Source of the DNA: Deinococcus sp.
GTDB taxonomy: Bacteria > Deinococcota > Deinococci > Deinococcales > Deinococcaceae
DNA length: 18,810 nucleotides
Assembly: GCA_030524065.1 (NCBI GenBank)
Contig: JAUNHF010000004.1
Coordinates: 1-18,810, forward strand
Reading direction: 5' to 3'
This document shows, in pieces, positions 6,818-13,603 of this stretch; positions within the stretch are counted from its first letter, which is position 1; every line of letters begins with the position of its first letter. The position numbers and the translations under genes were made by a program. The notes under the pieces are model-generated. The model saw only the letters and a list, made by a program, of their open reading frames with translations. It did not search any database and was not told the DNA's origin.

Positions 6818-6974
6818 CCCTGCACACAGCACCTTGTTTCCTAAGTTCTTGCCAAGTGCAGTCCAGCATAACCTCAGGGCAGGCACGTAAAGTCGGAGTT
6901 GAAGCAGCCAACCTTAGTTGCCGCCGTTCGGAACTCTGACCGGGCGGTCTGCGCTGCGCCGCGCCCATTCCACC

Positions 6975-6980
6975 GGAGGA
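6975..6980 (+). promoter_or_regulatory. Strong Shine-Dalgarno site deciding the start at 6987
   Basis: GGAGGA lies six bases before the ATG at 6987. It is the strongest ribosome binding site in the window and rules out the longer frame from 6918. This gene therefore has a leader, unlike most neighbours. Confidence 0.75.
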
Positions 6981-6986
6981 ACACAG

Positions 6987-7313
6987 ATGAGCATTCTGGA
7001 AAACACCGTTTCGGCCTTGCAAAAAGGGATTCAAAACCTGGCACTTCAGCGCGCCGCCGAGAATATTGAAGGCTGGCTGGGCACCCTGGCCGACCAGGAT
7101 TTCCCCGGTTCGGACACCATTGAGAGCAACCTGCGGGAACTGCACCAGCACCTGCAAAGCGGCGATGTTGACGGCCAGGTGGTGTCGGGGCTGTTGTCGC
7201 AGCTGGCGTCGGATACCCAACAGGCGGCCAGCCACGCCGACCCGGACTCGGCAGAGCAGCTCCAGACGCTGGGCCGCCTGCTGGATGACAGCGCCCAGAA
7301 TCTGAGCCGCTGA
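6987..7313 (+). CDS. Small helical cytoplasmic protein of unknown function
   Basis: This acidic protein of 108 residues has no signal peptide, membrane helix or cysteine. Its sequence is dominated by heptad-like Leu/Ala patterns (residues 5-30, 43-58, 63-80 and 87-105), suggesting a bundle of about four helices. I recognise no family. The strong ribosome binding site GGAGGA and a dedicated downstream terminator show that it is a real, probably well expressed, gene. The gap to the preceding gene is about 170 bases, so it likely has its own promoter. I could not place that promoter with confidence. Confidence 0.78.
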   Translation: MSILENTVSALQKGIQNLALQRAAENIEGWLGTLADQDFPGSDTIESNLRELHQHLQSGDVDGQVVSGLLSQLASDTQQAASHADPDSAEQLQTLGRLLDDSAQNLSR

Positions 7314-7340
7314 GTTCGGCTGCGCGGCGAAGTTGCAGCG

Positions 7341-7373
7341 GAGTGCAGACCCCGATGGGCCTGCGCTCTTTTT
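7341..7373 (+). terminator. Rho-independent terminator facing the cysteine desulfurase
   Basis: GAGTGCAG (7341-7348) pairs with CTGCGCTC (7361-7368) with one G-U pair. A CCC/GGG pair lies inside the loop. Five T follow at 7369-7373. It ends transcription of the small helical gene before the convergent cysteine desulfurase. Confidence 0.78.
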
Positions 7374-7459
7374 GTTGGCTGCGCCAGTCTTCTCACTGCC
7401 TAGGGCCAGGGCCAGTTTCCGTGCCTCTTTGCCGTGACGCCTGCACACGACTGCCGCTG

Positions 7460-8605
7460 TCAGCCCAGCCGCGACCACTCGGCGGCCTGACGCAGCGCCG
7501 CCGCTGCCTGCTGAACTTCGGTCAGCGAGGTGCCCGCCCCAAAGCTGAAGCGCAGGCTGCTGCGGGCCTCGGCCTCGCTGTGCCCGATGGCGGTGAGCAC
7601 GTGGCTGGGTTGCATAGTTCCAGCGGCGCAGGCACTGCCCGCACTGGCACAGACCCCGGCCATGTCCAGATTCATCAGCAGGGCTTCACCGTCGGCGCCG
7701 CTCAGGGTCAGGCTGGCGACCTTGGGGCTGGAGCCGGGACCGTCTGGCGGGTGGTTCCAGCGCAGGCCGGGCAGGTCACCCACCGCTGCCATGAAGGCGC
7801 GGCGCAGCTCGGTCAGGTGGGCAAAAGTCGCTTCCCGCGCCTCTTCGGCTGCGCTCAGGGCCACGCCCGCCGCGTAAACCCCGGCGGTGTTCTGGGTGCC
7901 GGCCCGCTGCCCGCCTTCTTGCCCACCACCGATTTGCTGCGGGGGCAGGTCATGTCCACGCGCCGAATACAGCGCGCCTACGCCGCGCGGCCCGCCCCAC
8001 TTGTGGGCGCTGAAGGTGGCGTAGCTGACGCCCCAGTCATCCAGCGGCACGGGCAACACGCCGGGGGCCTGCACCGCGTCGGTGTGGTAGGGCACGCCAG
8101 CGGCGGCAGCGATGGCCGCCAGCTGCGCCGTAGGCTGCACCGTACCTATTTCGTTGTTCGCGTGGTGAAGGCTGACCAGTGCGGTGTCGGGGCGCAGGGC
8201 GGCTTGCAGCGCCGCCGGGTCAAGGTGGCCGTGGGCGTCCGGGGCCAAAAAGGTCACGTCCCACCCCTGCTCAGCCAGGGCGCGGGCGGGGGCCAGCACC
8301 GCCGAATGCTCCGCTGCACTGGTAATCAGGTGGCCCGGCTGCCCACAGCGCGCCTCATACGCCTGCGCCACTCCGAACAGCACGGCATTGTCGCCCTCAG
8401 TGCCGCCGCTGTTCAAGGTCAGGCGGCGGGGGTCTACGCCAAACACCTGCGCCATGCGGGCGCGGCCTTCTTCCAGCTTCTCTCGGGCCTGCTGCCCGGC
8501 GGCGTGCACACTGGATGGGTTGCCCGGCAGCGCCGCTGCCCCGGCGTAAGCGGCCAGGGCGGCGGGGGTCATGGGGTGGGTGGCGGCGTAGTCAAGGTAG
8601 ATCAT
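7460..8605 (-). CDS. Cysteine desulfurase, NifS/IscS family (PLP enzyme)
   Basis: The 381-residue protein is a complete class V aminotransferase-fold cysteine desulfurase. It removes sulfur from cysteine as an enzyme persulfide, for Fe-S clusters, tRNA thiolation or cofactors. Landmarks are LDYAATHPM at the N-terminus, SGGTEGDN (66-73), AEHSAVL with His100 over the PLP ring, HTDAVQ with Asp176, and SAHKWGG with the Schiff-base Lys202. The persulfide Cys326 lies in SAGSACAAG, a class I (NifS/IscS) loop. The ATG at 8605 is preceded by AGGA ten bases upstream. No scaffold or other Fe-S gene is adjacent, so I cannot tell IscS, NifS or a tRNA-specific paralogue apart. It lies 96 bases downstream of the PASTA gene on the same strand. 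Confidence 0.94.
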   Translation of the reverse strand: MIYLDYAATHPMTPAALAAYAGAAALPGNPSSVHAAGQQAREKLEEGRARMAQVFGVDPRRLTLNSGGTEGDNAVLFGVAQAYEARCGQPGHLITSAAEHSAVLAPARALAEQGWDVTFLAPDAHGHLDPAALQAALRPDTALVSLHHANNEIGTVQPTAQLAAIAAAAGVPYHTDAVQAPGVLPVPLDDWGVSYATFSAHKWGGPRGVGALYSARGHDLPPQQIGGGQEGGQRAGTQNTAGVYAAGVALSAAEEAREATFAHLTELRRAFMAAVGDLPGLRWNHPPDGPGSSPKVASLTLSGADGEALLMNLDMAGVCASAGSACAAGTMQPSHVLTAIGHSEAEARSSLRFSFGAGTSLTEVQQAAAALRQAAEWSRLG

Positions 8606-8648
8606 GCAGGGAGCTTCCTTCCGGGAACCAGGCTCAACAGCGGTGAGA

Positions 8649-8681
8649 GAGAAGCGGCGAGGCCTGTGGCCCCAGCTTCTC
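8649..8681. repeat. Hairpin between the PASTA gene and the cysteine desulfurase
   Basis: GAGAAGC (8649-8655) pairs with GCTTCTC (8675-8681), and GGCC (8661-8664) pairs with GGCC (8668-8671) inside it. There is no T-run after it on the minus strand, so it is at best a weak or rho-assisted terminator of the PASTA gene, or a processing hairpin. Confidence 0.35.
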
Positions 8682-8701
8682 CCCCGCGTGACACTTGAAG
8701 G

Positions 8702-10336
8702 TTAGGGCGTGGAGGTGGCGAAGACTTCGCCGTCACGCAGGATGATAAAGGTGGCCTGCCCAGTGACCTGCACCGTGCTGGACGCCAGGGCCCCCGCCAA
8801 CTGCTCGCTGGAAGTCGCGCCCATCAGCACGCGCTGACCGGCTTCATCGCGCACCACGATGGAATAGTTGCCTGCTGGCAGATTGGCCGGGAACTTGTAA
8901 TTGAGCTGCACGTCGCGCGCCTGGGCGCCCGGTTCACTGCCAGCGCCAATACTGGGAGGCGTCGCCGGCACCGTTCCAGGTGTCGCCGCAGGAGCGGGCG
9001 TGGGTTCAGCGGGAGTCGGCTCTGGCTCGGGTTCCGGCAAGGGGGGCGGCGGGGCGGGGGGCACGTAGGCAGGCGGCACCGGAAGCGCCCCGACCGCAGC
9101 GGGTGGCTCGCTGAACTTGGGAGCCGCCACGGTCAGGGTCATCTTCTCGCCGCTGCCGATACGGGCGTAGGGCTTGGGCGTCTGCGAAATCACCGTGTTT
9201 TCTGGCAGGTCGCTTTCTTCCGGCTTGACGTCGGTAATCACCAGACCGGCGGTGCGGGCGTGTTCGCGGGCCGAGGTGTAGTCCAGGCCAGTCAGATCAG
9301 GAATCCAGGTTTCTTTGCCCGCGACCCCCGTAGACACCAGCACATTGACACTCTGGCCGCGCTGAGTTGAGAGGCCCGCAGGCGGGTCCTGCGAGATGAT
9401 GCGGCCCTGGGGCGTCTGGGTGGGGGTGCCGTCAATCTTGGTCACGGTGCCGAGCCGGAATCCGCTTTCTTTGAGGTTGACGGTGGCGCGGTCCACAGAA
9501 AGGTCTTCTACGCGGGGCACGGTCAGGTCAGGCGGGCTGTTGACCGTCAGCGTGACCAAGCGGCCCAGCGGCATGTTGGTGTCGCCCTCAGGCTCCTGGC
9601 GCAGCACCGAACCGATGGCCGCGTCGCCTTCGCCCTCAGCGTAAGCGACCCGGAACCCGCTCTGGGCCAGCTTTTGCGCGGCTTCATTGGCGGGCAGGCC
9701 GGTGACCTGCTGCACCACCGCCACTTCAGGGTTGAGGTAGGCCTGGGTGGCCTGATAGCCATACCAGCCAGCTGCCCCCAGCAGCAGCAGCCCCGGCACG
9801 AAGCTGAGCCAGCCCATGTCACTCCGGGGCCGGGTGCGGCCCTCAAATACCGGGCGCAAGATGGGGGCGTTCAGGCGCGCGATCTCGGCGTCGGTGCGCC
9901 GTGGCGCCGGCTCCAGGTAGGCCAGCGTGGCCTGCTCACCGCGCCGGCCGGTCATCCTCACGTCGGCGTCGCTCAGGGCGTAGCCGTGTTCGGCCAAGTG
10001 CTGGGTCATCAGCCGCAGGGCGTCCAGGCTCTCTTCGGGGCGGGCCGGCAGCGCGGCAAAGTCAGCCAGGGTGTGCCCCGCCAGTGGCCGCCACACGGCG
10101 TAGTTCGCCTCGGGGGTGGCGACCAAGTCCACCAGCCCGGCTGGGTTCAGCGCCCGCAGCGCGTCACGGTAAGCGAAAAAGTCGCGGCGTTGCTCGGGGG
10201 TATCAATCTCGAACCAGGCCAGCCGCAGCAGCTCGCCGCCGGGGGCGCTCACCTCGCTGAGGGTCAGGTTGCTCCGCTCCTCCAGCGTGCGCAGCACCGT
10301 ATATTTGTCGCCGATCCGCACTTCTTCTGCCGTCAT
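8702..10336 (-). CDS. Membrane protein with degenerate kinase-like domain and three PASTA repeats
   Basis: This 544-residue protein spans the membrane once (about 175-195). Cytoplasmic residues 5-145 align in layout with a Ser/Thr kinase: IGDKYTVLRTLEE at the N-lobe and YAVWRPLAGHTL at the hinge. The catalytic loop position reads HGYALSDADVRM where an HRDxKxxN motif belongs, and neither a glycine loop nor a DFG is visible. It is therefore probably a pseudokinase (inference). Outside the membrane are PASTA repeats at about 205-266, 270-336 and 343-405, which in PknB-type proteins bind muropeptides or peptidoglycan. A Pro/Glu-rich stalk (407-470) and a small beta-rich C-terminal domain (473-544) follow. 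A longer frame begins at 10489, but the ATG at 10336 follows a TATGCT box and lies beyond the map terminator. Confidence 0.85.
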   Translation of the reverse strand: MTAEEVRIGDKYTVLRTLEERSNLTLSEVSAPGGELLRLAWFEIDTPEQRRDFFAYRDALRALNPAGLVDLVATPEANYAVWRPLAGHTLADFAALPARPEESLDALRLMTQHLAEHGYALSDADVRMTGRRGEQATLAYLEPAPRRTDAEIARLNAPILRPVFEGRTRPRSDMGWLSFVPGLLLLGAAGWYGYQATQAYLNPEVAVVQQVTGLPANEAAQKLAQSGFRVAYAEGEGDAAIGSVLRQEPEGDTNMPLGRLVTLTVNSPPDLTVPRVEDLSVDRATVNLKESGFRLGTVTKIDGTPTQTPQGRIISQDPPAGLSTQRGQSVNVLVSTGVAGKETWIPDLTGLDYTSAREHARTAGLVITDVKPEESDLPENTVISQTPKPYARIGSGEKMTLTVAAPKFSEPPAAVGALPVPPAYVPPAPPPPLPEPEPEPTPAEPTPAPAATPGTVPATPPSIGAGSEPGAQARDVQLNYKFPANLPAGNYSIVVRDEAGQRVLMGATSSEQLAGALASSTVQVTGQATFIILRDGEVFATSTP

Positions 10337-10345
10337 TCGCCGTAC

Positions 10346-10351
10346 AGCATA
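10346..10351 (-). promoter_or_regulatory. -10 box for the PASTA pseudokinase gene
   Basis: On the minus strand this reads TATGCT and ends nine bases before the ATG at 10336. The leader would be absent or only 2-3 bases long. Confidence 0.5.
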
Positions 10352-10486
10352 CCCCATGCCCGCACGCGCCCCTGCGCTTTCAGCCGCCCGGCAGTGCCCG
10401 CGCCGCCCAGAACGCTGGCTGCCCGCCGCTGGCCTGCCGGCAGGGGCATCTGCGGTGCCCGGCCCATGCAGCTTCCAGGCATGAAG

Positions 10487-10515
10487 CAAAAAGGTGGCTC
10501 CTGCGCGAGCAGGCC
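10487..10515 (-). terminator. Rho-independent terminator of map
   Basis: Read on the minus strand, CCTGC and GCAGG enclose a TCGC tetraloop. GG/CC with a two-base bulge extends the stem, and ACC followed by five T comes next. It lies about 60 bases after the map stop and before the PASTA gene promoter. Confidence 0.7.
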
Positions 10516-10577
10516 GGCTGCCGTGACCGCGTGTGCCACGCGCCCACCGAGCTGCATGCCTCCAGCGGCGCGGAAGC

Positions 10578-11348
10578 TCAGACCGTCAGCAGGTCCGCGC
10601 CCTTCTTGGTCACCACCAGGGTGTGCTCGAACTGCGCCGAGGGGCTGCGGTCACGGGTCACCACCGTCCAGCCGTCGGCCAGCAGCTCGGTGGGAGCGGC
10701 GCCGAGGTTGATCATCGGCTCGATGGTAAAGACCATGCCCTCTTCCAGCTTCAGGCCGGTGTAGCGGACCCCTTTGTGGAACACGGTGGGGTCCTCGTGC
10801 AGGCTGCGGCCGATGCCGTGCCCAGTGTATTCCTCTACCACCGAGTAGCCGCGTGGCTCGGCCACCTCCTGAATGGCCGCGCCGATGTCGCCCAGGCGTG
10901 AGCCGGCACGCACCGTGGCAATGCCAGCGTCCAGCGCTTCGCGGGTGGTGTCCACCAGGCCCTGCACCTCGGGGCGCACCTGCCCGACCGCGTAGGTGTA
11001 GCAGGCGTCGCCATAAAAGCCGTCCAGCAGCACACCGATATCCACCCCGATGATGTCGCCTTCTTCCAGCACGCGCCCGTCCGGAATGCCGTGGCAAATC
11101 ACCTCATTCACACTGGCGCAGATGGTGCCGGGAAACGGGTTGGATTTGGGGCCGTAGCCCAGGTAAGCGGGCAGCGCTCCGGCGGCGCGGATATGCTCCT
11201 CCGCGATACGGTCCAGCTCGGCCAGGGTGACGCCGGGCCTGACAAAGGGGTCCAGCACCCGGAAGGTCTCGGCCACCAGTCCGCCCGCGCGGCGCATGGT
11301 TTCGATTTCAGCAGGTTTCTTGATGGAGACTTTTCTCAGCGCACTCAT
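10578..11348 (-). CDS. map: Methionine aminopeptidase, type I
   Basis: This 256-residue cytosolic metalloprotease removes the initiator methionine from new proteins when the second residue is small. The five metal ligands are visible: Asp103 (GVDIG), Asp114 (YGDACYT), His177 (TGHGIG), Glu210 (FTIEPM) and Glu241 (AQFEHTL). The substrate histidines are also present: His86 (VICHGIP) and His184 (SLHEDP). No N-terminal zinc-finger extension is present, so it is the short type Ia form, as in E. coli. The ATG at 11348 follows a TAGGCT box by eight bases, giving a nearly leaderless message. It is divergent from the small gene at 11418, with the two -10 boxes about 43 bases apart. No secY, adk or infA neighbour is seen, unlike the usual ribosomal-operon setting. 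Confidence 0.96.
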   Translation of the reverse strand: MSALRKVSIKKPAEIETMRRAGGLVAETFRVLDPFVRPGVTLAELDRIAEEHIRAAGALPAYLGYGPKSNPFPGTICASVNEVICHGIPDGRVLEEGDIIGVDIGVLLDGFYGDACYTYAVGQVRPEVQGLVDTTREALDAGIATVRAGSRLGDIGAAIQEVAEPRGYSVVEEYTGHGIGRSLHEDPTVFHKGVRYTGLKLEEGMVFTIEPMINLGAAPTELLADGWTVVTRDRSPSAQFEHTLVVTKKGADLLTV

Positions 11349-11356
11349 AACGGTTT

Positions 11357-11362
11357 AGCCTA
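11357..11362 (-). promoter_or_regulatory. -10 box for map
   Basis: It reads TAGGCT on the minus strand, eight bases before the map ATG. Confidence 0.55.
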
Positions 11363-11405
11363 GCGCACCTCTGCTGGGGGCCGCCGGGCGCAAGCTGCCT
11401 ATGCC

Positions 11406-11411
11406 TATGCT
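11406..11411 (+). promoter_or_regulatory. -10 box of a leaderless promoter for the small gene at 11418
   Basis: TATGCT ends six bases before the ATG at 11418. With the map box it forms a compact divergent promoter of about 70 bases. Confidence 0.6.
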
Positions 11412-11417
11412 AAAAGC

Positions 11418-11717
11418 ATGACGCTGCCCCCACCTGACCTGCCCCCCGGCGCCCCGGCCGACTTGCTGCCTGGCGCGGCGCCGCCCGCCCTGTTCGATCT
11501 GGCAGTGAACCGTGCGGCGGCGGCCCTGCGCGGCCTACAGGGCGCAGCCGCCGAGCGGGCGCTGACGCAGTGGCACGCCCGCACCCGCTTTGCGCGGCGC
11601 GTGCCGCTGCCCGAAGTTGAGCGAGCACTGACGCTGCGGCCCCCAGAGGAAGGCCCCTGGCACTGGTCCGGCGGGCTGGAGGGCCGCTGGCAGCCGGGCA
11701 AGGCGCCCTTTCCCTGA
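11418..11717 (+). CDS. Small protein of unknown function
   Basis: I do not recognise this 99-residue protein. It has a Pro-rich N-terminus (residues 4-25) and a basic helical middle (about 27-58, with QWHARTRFARRVPLP). The C-terminal part is Trp- and Gly-rich and ends in KAPFP. No signal peptide, membrane helix or metal motif is seen. A well-placed TATGCT box with the leaderless six-base spacing, and a divergent partner (map), support it as a real gene rather than a chance frame. Confidence 0.62.
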   Translation: MTLPPPDLPPGAPADLLPGAAPPALFDLAVNRAAAALRGLQGAAAERALTQWHARTRFARRVPLPEVERALTLRPPEEGPWHWSGGLEGRWQPGKAPFP

Positions 11718-11793
11718 GCTTTTTGCTGAATTTCCAACCCCGCAACGCCTCTTCGCCAAAGTCTCGGTGCTTCTCTGAACTCTCGGTGAAGGT

Positions 11794-11822
11794 GCAAGCA
11801 GGAGCGTGCTGGCGGCCTTTTT
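11794..11822 (+). terminator. Possible weak terminator before the MFS gene
   Basis: An imperfect stem around AGCA/TGCT, with GC pairs outside a mismatch (11794-11813), is followed by GGCC and five T (11818-11822). The stem is short and interrupted, so the call is tentative. Confidence 0.3.
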
Positions 11823-11836
11823 CTGCGGCGCAGGCG

Positions 11837-11842
11837 TAAGCT
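11837..11842 (+). promoter_or_regulatory. -10 box of a leaderless promoter for the MFS gene
   Basis: TAAGCT ends six bases before the ATG at 11849, favouring this start over the in-frame ATG at 11924. Confidence 0.55.
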
Positions 11843-11848
11843 GGGCAG

Positions 11849-13183
11849 ATGCCCGCTCCTTTCCGTGAATCTCCGGCTGCGCCCGTGCCCAGCCCGGACC
11901 AGGGGCCAGATCAGGGAGGTGTGATGGGCTGGCTGCGGCGCACCTTCAGCGCGCTGAGTCACGACCTGTTCCGCCGCTACTGGTGGTCCCAGCTGCTGAG
12001 CCTGATTGGCACCTGGATGCAGACCACCGCGCAGCAGTACCTGGTGCTGGAGCTGACCGGCGGCAGTTCGGCGGCGCTGGGCTGGGTCACAGCGGCGCAG
12101 TTCACGCCCAGCTTGCTGCTGTCACTCTTTGCCGGGGCCATCGTGGACCGCGTCCCCCGGCGTACCGTACTGCTGCTGACCCAGACCGGCTTTCTGTTCA
12201 CCGCCGCCGCGCTGGCCGGCAGCACTCACCTGGAAGTCGTCACCCTGCCGCTGGTCCTGGGACTGGCCTTTGTTCACGGGGTCGCGCAGGCCTTCGACAT
12301 GCCCGCCCGCCAGAGCACCGTGGTGGACCTGGTGCCGCGCAGCAGCGTTGCCAACGCGATTGCGCTCAACAGCTTCTCGTTCAATGTCAGCCGCACCACC
12401 GGGCAGGCGCTGTTTGGCGTGGTGGTGGCCGGTGGCGTAGCGCTGCTGGCAGGCGGTCATCCCGACGCCCTATCACGGCTGGCCTTTCCCTTTTACCTGA
12501 ATGTGGCGTCCTTCTTTCTGGTGATGTATGTGATCGCCACCACACCTTTTCCGCCGCGCACGGCTGCCCCACGCGGCAACATGCTGGAGCAGATTGCCGA
12601 TGGGCTGCGCTACGTGCGCGGCAGCCGTGACGTGTCGGGGGTGATGTGGCTGGTGGGACTGCTCAGCCTGACCGTCATCAACTTCAACATTGTGATTCCG
12701 TACTTCGCCCGTGAGGTGTTCGGCGCCCGTGAAGCGGCCTTCGGACTGATGAGCGCCGTGTTCGGAGCCGGCGCCGTGGCGGGGGCACTGTACCAGGCCA
12801 GCAAGCCCAATCCGGTGCGCTTTTTGCGGCTGGGCGCGGTTATTCTGGTGGCGGCCACCGCCGCGTTTGCCTGGGTGCCGGGGCCACAGGCTGGCCTGCC
12901 GCTGCTGGCGCTGGCCGGCTTTGGCATGCTCAGCTTTCTGGTCAGCGCCAACAGCACCGTGCAGCTGATTATCCCCGACGACCTGCGCGGACGGGTGATG
13001 AGCCTCTATTCCTTCGTGCTGGCCGGCATGGGACCACCCAGCGCCATTTTTGTCAGCTTTATGATCGGTGAAGATGGGCCGCTGGGACCGCACTGGGGCC
13101 TGAGCGTGGTGGCCGCGCTGGGCGCCCTGAGCCTGCTGGCGCTGTGGCGGCGGCTGCCCCGCGCCCTACCGCAAGAAGGCTGA
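11849..13183 (+). CDS. MFS transporter, EntS/MFS_3-type exporter
   Basis: This 444-residue protein has the hydrophobic profile of a 12-helix major facilitator. The loop after helix 2 carries GAIVDRVPRRTVLL (96-109), matching MFS motif A (G-x3-D-R-x-x-R-R). AQAFDMPARQSTVVDLVP (146-163) is a signature of the MFS_3/EntS-like branch, whose members export siderophores or drugs by proton antiport. The late loop DDLRGRVMSLYSF is also typical. The substrate cannot be told from the sequence. Two starts compete. The ATG at 11849 has a leaderless -10 box; the ATG at 11924 (residue 26) has GGAGG four bases upstream. The first 25 residues are Pro-rich and dispensable for the fold. Confidence 0.9.
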   Translation: MPAPFRESPAAPVPSPDQGPDQGGVMGWLRRTFSALSHDLFRRYWWSQLLSLIGTWMQTTAQQYLVLELTGGSSAALGWVTAAQFTPSLLLSLFAGAIVDRVPRRTVLLLTQTGFLFTAAALAGSTHLEVVTLPLVLGLAFVHGVAQAFDMPARQSTVVDLVPRSSVANAIALNSFSFNVSRTTGQALFGVVVAGGVALLAGGHPDALSRLAFPFYLNVASFFLVMYVIATTPFPPRTAAPRGNMLEQIADGLRYVRGSRDVSGVMWLVGLLSLTVINFNIVIPYFAREVFGAREAAFGLMSAVFGAGAVAGALYQASKPNPVRFLRLGAVILVAATAAFAWVPGPQAGLPLLALAGFGMLSFLVSANSTVQLIIPDDLRGRVMSLYSFVLAGMGPPSAIFVSFMIGEDGPLGPHWGLSVVAALGALSLLALWRRLPRALPQEG

Positions 13184-13232
13184 TACCGCCGCAGTTCCCC
13201 ACCCCTGCCTGGCCCGAATGTGCACCGGGATG

Positions 13233-13238
13233 TATTCT
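13233..13238 (+). promoter_or_regulatory. -10 box of a leaderless promoter for the 48-residue membrane protein
   Basis: TATTCT ends six bases before the ATG at 13245, which supports this short frame as a gene. Confidence 0.6.
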
Positions 13239-13244
13239 GGAACC

Positions 13245-13391
13245 ATGCAAGCCCGAAAAGACACACTGCCCTGGGTTATCGCGCTGGTTACGCTGGGCGC
13301 TGCCCTGGGCCTCGCTGCCGCGATGTACTACGACCGCTCCCGTCAGGCCACTGCTGGGCAGGACGACAGCGAAGCGCCGCTGTTTATCTGA
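13245..13391 (+). CDS. Small single-helix membrane protein (48 residues)
   Basis: The frame encodes a basic N-terminus (MQARKD), one hydrophobic helix (about residues 8-27, LPWVIALVTLGAALGLAAAM) and an acidic tail ending QDDSEAPLFI. This is the layout of a small bitopic membrane protein, most likely with the tail outside by the positive-inside rule. The helix rich in Gly and Ala followed by YYDRSR is loosely like YtxH-type proteins, but I would not assign it. A TATTCT box six bases before the ATG gives it the same leaderless start as its neighbours. It lies 61 bases after the MFS gene, and its own promoter suggests it is not simply an MFS accessory. Too short for firm proof by sequence alone. 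Confidence 0.65.
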   Translation: MQARKDTLPWVIALVTLGAALGLAAAMYYDRSRQATAGQDDSEAPLFI

Positions 13392-13590
13392 GACTGCCCA
13401 CTGCCTGAAGTGCCCGCTGCCCCGGTGACCAGACAAGCCGGTCACGCAGCTGGGCGGGTGCTTTCGCTGGCCTCTTTCCCTGGCTCACCGACTTCTCTGA
13501 TAGACCAGCTGGGCGGCGGCCTGCCTGGGCATTGTCACCGCTGCGGCCCGCTTTTGGAGATGGCGGCGCCGTTTCTCACGCCCTGGCGGC

Positions 13591-13596
13591 TACACT
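13591..13596 (+). promoter_or_regulatory. -10 box of a leaderless promoter for the LCP gene (GTG start)
   Basis: TACACT ends seven bases before the GTG at 13604. It favours this GTG over the upstream ATG-type start at 13532 and over the GTG at 13610. Confidence 0.5.
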
Positions 13597-13603
13597 GCGG
13601 AGC

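Noticed and set aside
7343..8698. A 451-residue open frame antisense to the cysteine desulfurase
   Set aside because: The opposite strand encodes a complete PLP enzyme; the antisense frame has no recognisable domain.
9674..10711. A 345-residue plus-strand frame opposite the PASTA and map genes
   Set aside because: It spans two supported minus-strand genes and the map terminator, and carries no family motif.
13425..13445. GTGACC/GGTCAC hairpin after the 48-residue gene as a terminator
   Set aside because: It has only six base pairs, a nine-base loop and no T-run.
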